Source: DASRDR01 sp963812945 [NCBI: uncultured Candidatus Rokubacteria bacterium]
Lineage (GTDB): Bacteria; Methylomirabilota; Methylomirabilia; Rokubacteriales
Direction of reading: 5' to 3'
DNA: 64,000 bases
NCBI GenBank assembly: GCA_963812945.1
Contig: CAWEXD010000003.1
Location: 401,324-465,323, forward strand
The position numbers and the translations under genes were made by a program. Shown here piece by piece: positions 37,810 to 45,790 of this stretch (positions within the stretch are counted from its first letter, which is position 1; every line of letters begins with the position of its first letter). The notes beneath the pieces were generated by a model. It ran no database searches, was not told where the DNA came from, and saw nothing but the letters and a program-made list of their open reading frames with translations.

Positions 37810-39552
37810 ATGCCTCTGCCCTGCTCCGTCGCGCCGAGCTACGAGCCCCGCGTACCCGAGACGTCAGTCCTCTATCGCACCATCCAGGCCAATTTCGAAA
37901 CCTTCGTCGCTCGCACGGCGGGGGAGGAAGGCCGACCCGGGCTCCCGGGGTTCGTGACGCGGGAGTTCGAGGCCTACCTTCGGTGTGGGACCCCGGCCCA
38001 TGGCTTCGCCCGGGTCCGCTGTGACGGCTGCGCGTTCGAGCGTTTGGTGCCCTTCTCGTGCAAAGGGCGGGGCTTCTGCCCGAGCTGCGGGGGCCGGCGG
38101 ATGACGGAGCACGCGGCGCATCTGGTCGAGGCGGTCCTGCCGCGGGTGCCGGTGCGCCAGTGGGTGCTCACGCTGCCCTATCGGCTCCGCTATCGGTTAG
38201 CGTGGGACCACGGGTTGACGCGGGCGGTGCTGGGTGTCTGCGCCCGGGTGCTCCAGGACTTCTACATCCGGAGCGCGCACCAGCTCGGGATCGCCCGGGG
38301 TCGGACCGGAATGCTGACGGTGATCCAGCGGTTCGGGAGCGGCGTGAATCTCAATGTCCACTTCCACACCCTCGTCCTGGACGGCGTCTTCACCGAGGGC
38401 CCGGCGGGCCGGCTCCGCTTTCACGCGGCAGCGCCGCCCAGTGACGAGGCCGTCGCCCACGTCCTGGGCGGGATCCGGCACCGGGTACGGCGGGTGCTTG
38501 CACGCCGGGGCCTAGAACCGGATGTGGCCGAACTGGGCCTTGCGGACGGGCTCGCCGAGATCTCACCGATCCTGGCCCTGATCGCCAGCGCCTCGGTCCA
38601 AGGGCGGGTCGCGCTCGGCCAGCACGCGGGCACCCCCGTGGGGCGCCTGGGCGGGGACCCGACCGAGCCCGCCCCGGCCGCCCGCGGGCCGCGCCAGGCC
38701 CACCTGGACGGGTTCGATCTGCACGCCAACGTGCGGGTGCCGCCCAACGATCGCGCCCGACTTGAGCATCTTTGCCGCTATCTGCTGCGCCCCCCGCTGG
38801 CCCAGGATCGACTGCGGCTCCGGGCCGATGGAGGGCTGGCGATCAGGCTGAAGCGGGCGTGGCGCGATGGGACGACCCATCTGGTGTTCGAGCCTCTCGA
38901 GTTCCTCGCCAAGCTCGCGGCACTGACCCCCCGCCCCGAGATCAACCTGCTCATCTACCACGGCGTGCTCGCGCCACATGCGCGCTGGCGCCCACAGGTC
39001 GTGGGCTATGGTCGGGTGGCGCTCGAGACCGCCGCGAATGACCCCGTCGAGACCCGCCCGGGTCCGCCCCCACGGCGCAACTGGACCTGGGCGGCCCTCA
39101 TGCGACGCGCGTTCGCGATCGACGTCTTGGCCTGCCCGAACTGTGGGGGGCGGATGCGAGTGATCGCCATGGTCGAGGACCCGGTCGCGGCGCGCCAGAT
39201 CCTCGCCGCCCGGCGTCCGCCCGGCGTCCGGCCGCGCCGGCCGGGCCTGGTCCGCCGGCCGGGGCTCCGGCCATGGCCAGCTGAGTTCTCCCGACCGATC
39301 TCATCTCTAGGTGGACGGGGCGTCCGAATCCGCCGCGGCGGACCGGCCAGCCGCCTCTCGCTACCCCCTCGCTTGGCAGCGCCAGCGTCACGGCGCGGCG
39401 CTGCCCCCTCGCCCTGCCAGGGTGCCCTTGATACCGCCCGTGCCGGCCGAGCACCATCGGCGCAGAGTTGGCCCGAGCTCGCTTCATCCGCGAGCCCCCC
39501 CTGGGCAGGAGTGCAGAACGACCGAGAAGGGGCCTTATGTCTCCTTCTATGA
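37810..39552 (+). CDS. IS91-family transposase (HUH rolling-circle type)
   Basis: The coding frame to 39552 gives 580 aa. After the N-terminus comes a zinc-binding region with Cys pairs (VRCDGCAFERL...KGRGFCPSCGGRRM), then the Y2-transposase core with the HUH-type motif LNVHFHTLVLDGVF and the catalytic Tyr region NLLIYHGVLAPHARWR. A CxxC pair follows (LACPNCGGRM). These identify the IS91 family, which transposes by single-strand rolling circle. The last ~100 residues (after about 39290) are low-complexity and look like read-through past the natural end. Start taken at ATG 37810; an earlier in-frame ATG at 37714 has no coding-like extension. Confidence 0.88.
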   Translation: MPLPCSVAPSYEPRVPETSVLYRTIQANFETFVARTAGEEGRPGLPGFVTREFEAYLRCGTPAHGFARVRCDGCAFERLVPFSCKGRGFCPSCGGRRMTEHAAHLVEAVLPRVPVRQWVLTLPYRLRYRLAWDHGLTRAVLGVCARVLQDFYIRSAHQLGIARGRTGMLTVIQRFGSGVNLNVHFHTLVLDGVFTEGPAGRLRFHAAAPPSDEAVAHVLGGIRHRVRRVLARRGLEPDVAELGLADGLAEISPILALIASASVQGRVALGQHAGTPVGRLGGDPTEPAPAARGPRQAHLDGFDLHANVRVPPNDRARLEHLCRYLLRPPLAQDRLRLRADGGLAIRLKRAWRDGTTHLVFEPLEFLAKLAALTPRPEINLLIYHGVLAPHARWRPQVVGYGRVALETAANDPVETRPGPPPRRNWTWAALMRRAFAIDVLACPNCGGRMRVIAMVEDPVAARQILAARRPPGVRPRRPGLVRRPGLRPWPAEFSRPISSLGGRGVRIRRGGPASRLSLPPRLAAPASRRGAAPSPCQGALDTARAGRAPSAQSWPELASSASPPWAGVQNDREGALCLLL

Positions 39553-39975
39553 AGCGGCCGCCCGTGTCAACTGATACTTGCCTCTGCGGTGTCCCTGCTC
39601 CCTTCGTCCTTATGTTAGCGGTCCACGGCGAGTGGCCCCACGGCTCCCGCGAGGTTCGGTCATCCTTCTATTCGCGCTCGTCAGGGGCGAGCAGGGCTCG
39701 CCGGCGCATGAGGGGAGTCGAAGAGTGGGGGCGCCATCTACGCAGCGGCGCTCGAACAGCGGCCAAGTCGACATACGCGCTCACCCACCCGTCGAACCTG
39801 CGCGAGACCAGGGTGCCGCTCAACCCACCGCGGATTGTGCCTGCCTTCTCAGGGTTCGGAGCCTGACTCGGGTGAACCGCGATCGCCCCGTGGGCCCAGG
39901 ACGCGTCCGGTGACCCGGACGGCTATCTGGGTATTCCCGAACGCAGCCATTTCTCCGTTCTCGACGCGCCGCCCC
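39553..39975. other. Non-coding stretch between IS91 and IS110 transposases
   Basis: About 420 bp without a recognisable gene. It should contain the right end of the IS91-like element and the 3' end of the IS110-like element. No inverted repeats were evident, as expected for both families, which lack classical terminal inverted repeats. Confidence 0.5.
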
Positions 39976-41019
39976 TCAGACTGGAACGGCCGCCCTCGCC
40001 ACGCGGTGCGGCACCGTTCGCGCAGCATACGTCGTGCCGTCGCGCAGCAGCGCGTAGAGGATGCCGGCCAAGCGGCGGGCCAGCGCGACGACGGCGATCT
40101 TCTTCCCGCGGCGCGCGGCGATGCCGGTCGCCCAGGTCCGCAGCGCGTCCGTCTGCGCATGGCGGCAGCGGAGGATCGACACGGCCGCCTGGACGAGCAA
40201 CCAGCGCATCCGCGTATTGCCGGCCTTGGTGATCCGGCCGCGCCGTTGGCTCTCCCCCGAGCTCAACTCCCGGGGGACGAGGCCGAGATACGCCTCCACC
40301 TCATGCGCCCGGTGAAAGCGCTGCGCGTCATCGATCGTGGCTACAAAGGCCGCTGCGGTTACTGGGCCCACGCTGGGGACCGTCCGCAGCCGCTGCACGC
40401 GCTCATCGGGGCGCGTGACCGCCTCGATCGCCCCGTCCGAGTACGCGAGCTGCTGGTTGATGGGCCGCATCACAGCCAGCAACGGCGCGACCTCCGAGAG
40501 CAGGCGGCCCGGCAGCGGCAGCGCCACAACCCGCCGCATGAAGGTCTCTGCACTCCCGGTTGGCACGCGCCAGCCGTGCCGGCGCAGCAGGGCCCGGGTC
40601 AGGGCGATGTACCCGGTGCGCGTCCGCACCAAGGCGTCGCGCACCGCCAGCCGTCCTCGCACATGCCGCTGCGCGTCGGACAGCCGATGCGCGGGGCGGT
40701 ACGCGCCGAGCAGACAGGCCTCCTGCAGGGCCCGAGCGTCCCGCCGATCGGTCTTGACCTTCCGGGTCCGCGTGGCATACATCGGCGCGAAGTTCGGGTC
40801 CGCCACCACGACCTCGTGGCCCAAGGCCTCAAGACACCGGGCCACCCATTCACTCTCCGTCGAGGCTTCGACGAGGATCCGGGCTCGCGGCCGTCCGCCC
40901 AACATCTCAGCGAACCGCTGGGGCTCGGTGCGGATGCGGCGTTCGATCACCTCACCCGTCTCCGTGAGCACGCAGATCTGGCTGTCCTTCTTGTGCAGAT
41001 CGATGCCAACATATTCCAT
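39976..41019 (-). CDS. IS110-family transposase (DEDD, RuvC-like)
   Basis: 347 aa from MEYVGIDLHKKDSQI (ATG at 41019). The N-terminal RuvC-like DEDD domain shows Asp in GIDLHKK, Glu in LVEAS and the D-x-x-D pair in KTDRRDARAL. The C-terminal half has VPSVGPVTAAAFVATI with the HhH-like GPVTA and Ser, and LGLVPRELSSGESQRRGRITKAGN, all typical of IS110/IS1111 enzymes. Such recombinases are guided by a bridge RNA from the element's own non-coding end. The longer frame upstream of 41019 is probably non-coding, since it would cover the 5' flank. It looks complete and potentially active. Confidence 0.92.
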   Translation of the reverse strand: MEYVGIDLHKKDSQICVLTETGEVIERRIRTEPQRFAEMLGGRPRARILVEASTESEWVARCLEALGHEVVVADPNFAPMYATRTRKVKTDRRDARALQEACLLGAYRPAHRLSDAQRHVRGRLAVRDALVRTRTGYIALTRALLRRHGWRVPTGSAETFMRRVVALPLPGRLLSEVAPLLAVMRPINQQLAYSDGAIEAVTRPDERVQRLRTVPSVGPVTAAAFVATIDDAQRFHRAHEVEAYLGLVPRELSSGESQRRGRITKAGNTRMRWLLVQAAVSILRCRHAQTDALRTWATGIAARRGKKIAVVALARRLAGILYALLRDGTTYAARTVPHRVARAAVPV

Positions 41020-41190
41020 GGCTGGCCCCCTTCTCGTGCGCCTGTGAGCGCGTTCTCTCGGTGGGGCAGTGTATGCCACCACGTTGAGCTGGGGGTCAGC
41101 CGCTTCATCCCATCTACGCTCCGACTACAAGACCTGAGGCCGCGAAGGGGGTCTGCCTCTCGCTCTGGTCGGTGCTATTCTAGTGACACC

Positions 41191-41424
41191 ATGGACGCAT
41201 CAGAAGGACATCGGAGCGCATCCGAGGTGATCTTCCTCGTTGAAGAGGCTCCCGAGGGAGGCTTCACCGCCCGGGCCCTTGGGGAGTCGATCTTCACCGA
41301 AGCCGACGACATCGCCGGTCTGCACGTGAACGTCCGCGACGCGGTGCGCTGCCACTTCGAGGACGACGAGGTCCCGAGGATCATCCGCCTCCACTTCGTG
41401 CGCGAGGAAGTCATCACGGCTTGA
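41191..41424 (+). CDS. HicB-like antitoxin
   Basis: 77 aa, ATG at 41191. The sequence EVIFLVEEAPEGGFTARAL followed by ESIFTEADDIAGLHVNVRDA is the short HicB-type beta-alpha fold found as partner of YcfA/HicA proteins. Homologues are often mislabelled as 2-oxoisovalerate dehydrogenase E1 beta subunits. Its stop overlaps the start of the toxin gene (TTGA), fitting a co-translated toxin-antitoxin pair. It carries no obvious DNA-binding domain. A TATTCT at 41176-41181 could be the -10 box, giving a short leader. Confidence 0.8.
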   Translation: MDASEGHRSASEVIFLVEEAPEGGFTARALGESIFTEADDIAGLHVNVRDAVRCHFEDDEVPRIIRLHFVREEVITA

Positions 41425-41666
41425 GACTTCCGCGCGACGTCTCCGGTGATGAGCTCGCACGAGCCCTCGGCGATCTCGGTTACCGGATGACCCGCCAGAC
41501 TGGGAGCCATCTTCGCCTGACCACCCTCGAAGGTGGTGAGCATCACGTCACCGTCCCGCGTCACACGGCCCTCCGGGTCGGCACGCTCGCGGGTATCTTG
41601 GGCGACGTCGCCGCCCACCTTGGTTCGACTCGAGACGCGCTGGTCGAGCGCCTGTTCGGTCGGTAG
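41421..41666 (+). CDS. HicA/YcfA-like mRNA interferase toxin
   Basis: 81 aa, TTG start at 41421 overlapping the antitoxin stop. The double-stranded RNA-binding-like fold is recognised from GDELARALGDLGYRMTRQTG, the catalytic His in GSHLRL and HHVTVPRHTALRVGTLAGIL. HicA toxins cleave mRNA and tmRNA and are neutralised by HicB. The order here is antitoxin then toxin, opposite to classical hicAB but usual for this subfamily. As a stabilising module in a tRNA-borne island it may protect the element from loss. Confidence 0.87.
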   Translation: MRLPRDVSGDELARALGDLGYRMTRQTGSHLRLTTLEGGEHHVTVPRHTALRVGTLAGILGDVAAHLGSTRDALVERLFGR

Positions 41667-41727
41667 GAAGTCCCCCCTCGTTTCCCCCCTCGGCGCTGCA
41701 AGTCCTCGCCAGCAAAGGCGGGAGACG

Positions 41728-41784
41728 GGGACTGAAAATCCCGGTGTCGGGAGTTCAATTCTCCCCCTGTCCACCATTTCTCTT
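41728..41784 (+). repeat. Right copy of 57-bp direct repeat (tRNA-Phe 3' half)
   Basis: Identical to 37067-37123. It lacks the 5' half of the tRNA (no D arm or acceptor 5' strand), so it is a fragment and not a second tRNA gene. It marks the right junction of the integrated element. Confidence 0.93.
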
Positions 41785-41838
41785 CCGGCACTTTCGTGGT
41801 CCTCACCCGCAGCGACCGCCGCTCGGGCAGTAACGGGG

Positions 41839-41970
41839 TTAGTTGCCTTCGCCTTGCGCCCGCGGCGACGTGCGAGCCGCTCGAGGGCCGGCCCACTGGT
41901 GGGCCGGACTCAGGTGCGAGTACCGCGTCATCACGAGCGTCTTATGCCCGAGGATCTCCTTCACCGTGTA
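41839..41970 (-). pseudogene. C-terminal remnant of a tyrosine recombinase (phage-type integrase)
   Basis: The minus strand reads YTVKEILGHKTLVMTRYSHL, the signature C-terminus of tyrosine recombinases with the His/Lys region (LGHKT) and the catalytic Tyr (RYSHL). Only about 40 codons remain; the rest of the enzyme, including the first Arg and Lys, is gone. Its upstream end abuts and slightly overlaps the 3' end of the endonuclease-like gene at 41961. It sits 55 bp from the tRNA-Phe fragment, the normal place for an integrase beside its attachment site. Confidence 0.8.
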
Positions 41971-42887
41971 AGGGCGATCTCCGCCAGCACCCCGTAATGA
42001 TCCGACGGCCACCGGACCTTGCCTGGTCCGCTCGGCTCGTGGAGGACCACGCGGCTCCCGACCACCCGGCCGGGCACCCGCTGTCCCGGCGCGAGGAACA
42101 CGTAGTCGATCCGTCGACTAGCGGTTGGCTGCGCGACCTTCACGTCCTGCCCGTCGGTGAAGCCGGGCACCCCTGGGTTCACGAGCGCGAACGCATCCAC
42201 GAAGCCGGCGTCGTGCGTGAGAAGCTTCACGGCCGGCGAGGTGTGGGGCGCGTTGAAGTCCCCCATCACCACGGTAGGGAGCGGCCCCGCGTTCGCCCGG
42301 ACGAGGTCGGCAACCGCGCGCGCCTGGCAGGCGTCCCCAGACGTGTGGGCCGAGAAGGCGGCGAGCTGACCGCCGGGGGTCTCGAGCTCCGCGAAGATGA
42401 CCACGCGCACGTCGAAGGGCCGCCCGCAGCGCGGCAGCTCGTAGGCTCGCCAGCGCGTAATCGGGAACCGGCTCAGGAGCGCGGGGCCTTCGGTGAAGCC
42501 AAGCACTGACGCAACCGCACCGCGCATGTGCTCGCTCCCGAACGGCCTGGTCGCGGCGGGAGCGTAGACGTAGTGGTATCCGAGGGCCGCCGCCAGGCGG
42601 GCTGGCACGTCCCCGCGGTGCCGGCCCGTCGACGCTTCCTGGAGTCCCACGACGTCGGCATGGAGGGCGCGAAGCCCCTCCACGGTCAGGCGGAGTCGCG
42701 CCTCGAGCGCCTCGTCGTCACCGGCGAGCTCCGAGAAGATCCCGCCGTGCAGAAGATTGAACGTCACGAAGCGGAGCGTGAGCGGCGCCGGCCCCGCGAG
42801 CCGCTCCGGAACGATGATGCCGGAGCCGGCTCCGAGAATGCCCAGCGCTGCCCCCGCGACGATCAGCGTGCCGCCGACCCTCGCCAT
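41961..42887 (-). CDS. Endonuclease/exonuclease/phosphatase (EEP) superfamily protein
   Basis: 308 aa, ATG at 42887. There is an N-terminal hydrophobic segment (LIVAGAALGILGAGSGI), probably a signal or anchor. The EEP fold follows: RFVTFNLLHG (Asn metal ligand region), VGLQEAS (catalytic Glu), MGDFNAPHTS (Asp/Asn) and a terminal WPSDHYGVL (catalytic His). It is likely an exported metal-dependent nuclease or phosphodiesterase (sphingomyelinase-like possible). Its 3' end overlaps the integrase remnant by a few bases, suggesting the gene edge was set by an insertion or deletion, though the protein end looks natural. Confidence 0.87.
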   Translation of the reverse strand: MARVGGTLIVAGAALGILGAGSGIIVPERLAGPAPLTLRFVTFNLLHGGIFSELAGDDEALEARLRLTVEGLRALHADVVGLQEASTGRHRGDVPARLAAALGYHYVYAPAATRPFGSEHMRGAVASVLGFTEGPALLSRFPITRWRAYELPRCGRPFDVRVVIFAELETPGGQLAAFSAHTSGDACQARAVADLVRANAGPLPTVVMGDFNAPHTSPAVKLLTHDAGFVDAFALVNPGVPGFTDGQDVKVAQPTASRRIDYVFLAPGQRVPGRVVGSRVVLHEPSGPGKVRWPSDHYGVLAEIALTR

Positions 42888-42906
42888 GGGCTCCGCCTGG
42901 CCGTGG

Positions 42907-43065
42907 TCAGCCGGACGTGAGCGGCGTCACGATCCGGCGGGCGCCCGGGGCCCCGGGGCCACCACGATGTTCGCGATCAGGCCCCCTCTGAGCGTTCGTC
43001 TTCATGATGAGGCTAGCCAGCCAGCCGATGACACCACCGATGATGATGGCCACGATGAGACTCAC
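42907..43065 (-). pseudogene. Frameshifted GlsB/YeaQ/YmgE-family membrane protein fragment
   Basis: The GTG at 43065 follows GGAAGGAG and starts VSLIVAIIIGGVIGWLASLIMKTNAQ, the first helix and loop of small YeaQ-type (transglycosylase-associated) proteins. After that the frame degenerates. Removing one base from the five-C run at 42981-42985 restores GLIANIVVA, the normal continuation, but the second half of the family (two more helices) is absent. So it is both frameshifted and truncated. An apparently intact relative lies at 57591-57845. Confidence 0.7.
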
Positions 43066-43099
43066 GGTTCTCCTTCCATTGTTTGAGGGCGATGACGAT

Positions 43100-44249
43100 C
43101 TATTCTCGTCGTTTCAGCAGGTCCGTCACCAGACCTTCACTGCCTGTGTGTTCCAGCCAGTGGCGGTACCCGACGGACAGGATCGCGACGGTCGGAATCG
43201 CCAGAAAGATTCCCGGCACGCCTGCCAGCGCCGCGCCGCACAAGACCGCCACGATCACCGCGAACGGATGGAGGGGCATGCCGCGTCCGATGATGCGCGG
43301 GTAGACGACGTAGTCGTGAACGATGCGCACAATGCCCAAGAACACGACAACTCCGAGGGCTTGCTGAATCGAGGAGACACTGGCGATCAGGGCCGCGATC
43401 AGCGCGACGACGAGCGGCCCGATCAGCGGAATGAATTCGAGGAGGGCCGAGACGATCCCCAGCACGAGTGCGTAACGCACGCCGATGAGGGAGAAGCCGA
43501 TGGTGCAGACCGTGCCGATCAACAGGCAGGCAATCAGTTGCGCACGGATGTACACGGCCAAGGTCCCGTTGATGTCCTGAAGGAGCTCGCGGCCGCGCCA
43601 GCGCCAACGCCCCTGCGGAAGCGTCTGCAACGCAATCGCCCAAGCTGGCCGAATCCTTCAGGAGAAAAAAGGCGAGAATCGGTATCAACATGAGCCACGG
43701 GAGAAACCCGAGCAATTGGACGAGGACGTTGCCGAGCCCTTCCGTCACATACGTCCCTGCGATTTCGACCGCGCGCGTCGCACTCTTGTTGATGGCATCA
43801 CGGACGGCGACTGGGAGCCGGTACTCCTCATAGGAGGTGGTCCACCCGAGCACCCGCGAGCGTGCACGATCGAAGTAGCTCGGAGCCTCGTGTGCGAGCT
43901 GGGTGATCTGAGCGCCCACCTGGGGAAGCAAGATGGCGGCCGCGAGCGCAAGGGCCCCGAGGATGAGGAGATACACGACGCCAATGGCGAGCGCGCGGGG
44001 CATGACGTGCGCCCGCTTTCGCACGATGAACGGACGGCACGCACACTCCACCAGTGGCGCCAGCAGATAGGCGAAGAAGATCGCCAGCACGACGAGCAGG
44101 ATCACGCCTTTGAGCGTGTAGAGAATCCACATGGTTGCTGCAACAGCCAGCAACATGAAAATCACACGCAAGAGGGCCCGCGTCTGTGACCATGATGTCC
44201 CCGCCACGGCCGTCGTGGCCGGGGTCCCGACCTCCTTCGTATCGCTCAC
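43100..44249 (-). pseudogene. AI-2E family (PerM/YdiK-like) transporter, one frameshift
   Basis: Two overlapping frames together make one protein of about 380 aa. The first (from GTG 44249) has the N-terminal helices ending in LMLIPILAFFLLKDSASL. The second continues QTLPQGRWRWRGRELLQDI and the conserved RAQLIACLLIG and FIPLIGPLVVALIAALIA to the stop at 43100. The break is a single-base change near 43638-43645: dropping one base in the GGGCGA context rejoins the frames. It is a multi-helix inner-membrane protein whose family exports small molecules. As written it would give only a truncated N-terminal half. Confidence 0.85.
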
Positions 44250-44286
44250 TACTGCGCGCTCCGGAGCAAGCCCACCCGCGCCGCCT

Positions 44287-44484
44287 CTACTTCTTCTTGA
44301 GTGTGTCGACGGCCTGGTCGATCCGTTCGCCAGCCTTTTCGAGTGGCCCCTTGCCGCTCAACTTATCCAGAGCCTTGTCGAACTGTTCACCCACCTTCTC
44401 GGCAGGCCCTTGCTCGCACCCCACCAAGACACCGCTCCCCAGCAACCCAAGGATGACCACGCCCACGACGAACTGGTTCATCAT
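44287..44484 (-). CDS. Small lipoprotein with charged amphipathic helix
   Basis: 65 aa. N-terminal hydrophobic signal followed by lipobox LVGC (Cys23), then a charged helix with repeating EKxGEQFDKALDKL-type heptads. Such entericidin-like or envelope-stress lipoproteins are common next to Hsp20 and YeaQ genes in stress clusters. No enzymatic domain. It follows the frameshifted AI-2E gene in reverse order, so it is upstream of it in transcription and could be its operon leader. Function unknown. Confidence 0.75.
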   Translation of the reverse strand: MMNQFVVGVVILGLLGSGVLVGCEQGPAEKVGEQFDKALDKLSGKGPLEKAGERIDQAVDTLKKK

Positions 44485-44575
44485 GTCTCTTTCTGTCCCT
44501 CACCAGGGCGATCCTCTTCGCCACAGAGTGTCGGACCCCCGGGGCCTCTCCCCGCTCTTACACAGGCTACCGTCC

Positions 44576-44737
44576 TTAGTGCCGCGTTCTGCGACTTCGC
44601 CGTCGTGCAGCCGTGCGACCCGGAAATCGCCGCGGCCCCAGATGCTTGCTTCCTTTCCCGAATCCAGGATGGCATTCGGGTTTGCAAAACGGCCCATCAC
44701 CCGTGAACTCGTTCTTGCAGGTATCACACGACGCCAT
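44576..44737 (-). CDS. Short Cys-rich protein (hypothetical)
   Basis: 53 aa from ATG 44737, preceded by GGAGG at good spacing. The first half has MASCDTCKNEF and GPFCKPECHPG: two Cys pairs compatible with a small zinc ribbon. The second half is Arg-rich (RRRSRRTRH) and looks unlike a folded domain, so the frame may be broken after about residue 28. A real but possibly damaged gene is my best reading; chance cannot be excluded. Confidence 0.4.
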   Translation of the reverse strand: MASCDTCKNEFTGDGPFCKPECHPGFGKGSKHLGPRRFPGRTAARRRSRRTRH

Positions 44738-44878
44738 TGTTGAATCCTCCATGAGCGTGTTCGCGACGACGATCCTCGCGTTCATCGGTAGAATTCCCCG
44801 CCGATGGAGGCCCAGAGATGTGCGCAATGCACCCTCCGTGGCTCAAGTCCACGGCGACTCCCCATAGGTGTCAGAAGC

Positions 44879-44914
44879 CGAGGCGCGTGCCGGTGTCGAC
44901 CGGCACGCGCCTCG
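44879..44914 (-). terminator. Strong hairpin downstream of hsp20
   Basis: A perfect 16-bp inverted repeat (cgaggcgcgtgccggt and its complement) around a 4-nt loop gtcg lies 11 bp after the hsp20 stop. It is GC-rich and very stable. No clear T run follows on the minus strand, so it may act as an mRNA-stabilising or Rho-assisted end rather than a classic intrinsic terminator. Confidence 0.6.
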
Positions 44915-44925
44915 ACCTCCCTGGA

Positions 44926-45372
44926 TCAGGCGGCCTTGACTGCGATCATCTTCCGCGTCGTCACCTGCGGCGCGGGGACCCTCACCTCGAGCATGCCGTT
45001 CGCGTACTTCGCCTCCACGTGGGCGACATCGACGCCCTCGGGGAGCTCGAAGGTCCGCTGGAACGCACCGTACGCGAGCTCCCGGAGGAAGTAGTCCTTG
45101 CCCGCGGTGTCGTGATCGGCCTTGCGCTCGCCTTTGACGGTGAGCACGTTGTTCATCCAGGACACCTCGACGTCCTTCGGATCCACGCCCGGCATGGCGA
45201 GCTGGATGACGTAGGTGCCGTTGTCGATCCGCCCCTCAGCGGCCGGGAGGCACGCCGGGGCACGCTGAGCGGCCTCGTCGGTGGCGCCGTTGAAAAACCC
45301 CGGCAACAGCGCGTCGAGGTCGTGGTGGTAGTGGAACTGCCGAGTCGGGGACCATCGAAGCATGGTGGTCAT
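44926..45372 (-). CDS. Small heat shock protein (Hsp20/alpha-crystallin)
   Basis: 148 aa. N-terminal arm of about 45 residues, then the alpha-crystallin domain (about residues 50-140) with VIQLAMPGVDPKDVEV, LTVKGERK, FQRTFELPEGVD and the conserved GMLEVRVP, followed by a short tail. ATP-independent holdase that keeps unfolding proteins soluble. ATG at 45372 with GGAGAG upstream. No CIRCE element was seen in the 45 bp before it, so regulation is unclear. It ends in a strong hairpin. Confidence 0.95.
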   Translation of the reverse strand: MTTMLRWSPTRQFHYHHDLDALLPGFFNGATDEAAQRAPACLPAAEGRIDNGTYVIQLAMPGVDPKDVEVSWMNNVLTVKGERKADHDTAGKDYFLRELAYGAFQRTFELPEGVDVAHVEAKYANGMLEVRVPAPQVTTRKMIAVKAA

Positions 45373-45417
45373 AGTGCTCTCCTCTCAAGATCTCAGTACT
45401 CAAGACTCAAACTAACC

Positions 45418-45759
45418 TTAGCTGCCGGTGAAGAACTTTTGGAGGGACCGACCGGCGGACTTCATGCCATCCCAGATGGACTCGCCGAAGCCCCGGGCGC
45501 TTTTCTCCAGCTTCTCGCCGGCGGGCCTGGCCTCCGCGCCGGCGGCCTTCGCGCGCTGCTCCACCGCCGTGGCCCCCTCCGTGAGGGTCTGGCCGATGCC
45601 CTTGGCGGTCTCCTGCACGCCCTGGACGATCTTCCTCGCCCCTTCGGCCGCGGAGTCGGCGGCCGGCTTTGCCTGGGCGCCCGCGAGACCGGCGCTTCCG
45701 GCGAGGAGGATCACCGCAGCCGTCAGGCTCCAAGCCCTCGTCCCGGTGGCGCTCATCAT
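45418..45759 (-). CDS. Small secreted helical protein of unknown function
   Basis: 113 aa. Signal peptide of about 28 residues (ending GLAGAQA), then an Ala/Lys/Glu-rich region with coiled-coil or amphipathic-helix character (GARKIVQGVQETAKGIGQTL) and a C-terminal SLQKFFTGS. No enzyme motif. Start ATG 45759 has a good AAGGAG. Its promoter region contains a perfect 18-bp palindrome (45791-45808), so it is probably under a dedicated repressor, likely the YtrA-type GntR protein encoded at 57856-58956. Envelope stress or surface role suspected. Confidence 0.8.
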   Translation of the reverse strand: MMSATGTRAWSLTAAVILLAGSAGLAGAQAKPAADSAAEGARKIVQGVQETAKGIGQTLTEGATAVEQRAKAAGAEARPAGEKLEKSARGFGESIWDGMKSAGRSLQKFFTGS

Positions 45760-45790
45760 GTATCTCCTTATCTTGAAGTCTTGTCTGATC

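Larger units (their letters stand above)
37040..41784. mobile_element. tRNA-Phe-associated integrated element
   Basis: An intact tRNA-Phe at the left and a copy of its 3' half at the right bound about 4.7 kb that holds an IS91-family transposase, an IS110-family transposase, a HicBA-like toxin-antitoxin pair and little else. Integration with re-creation of the tRNA end is the simplest explanation. No complete integrase lies inside. A C-terminal integrase scrap lies just right of the second repeat, which may mean tandem integration or a deletion. The two transposases may be later arrivals. Confidence 0.8.

Noticed and set aside
37464-38024. Plus-strand frame between the att repeat and the IS91 transposase
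   Set aside because: No domain, poor residue composition, and it runs out of frame into the transposase N-terminus, so I treat it as non-coding.
41175-41777. Minus-strand frame beginning MVDRGRIELPTPGFS
   Set aside because: This is the tRNA-Phe fragment read backwards as protein, a common false gene next to tRNA-derived repeats.
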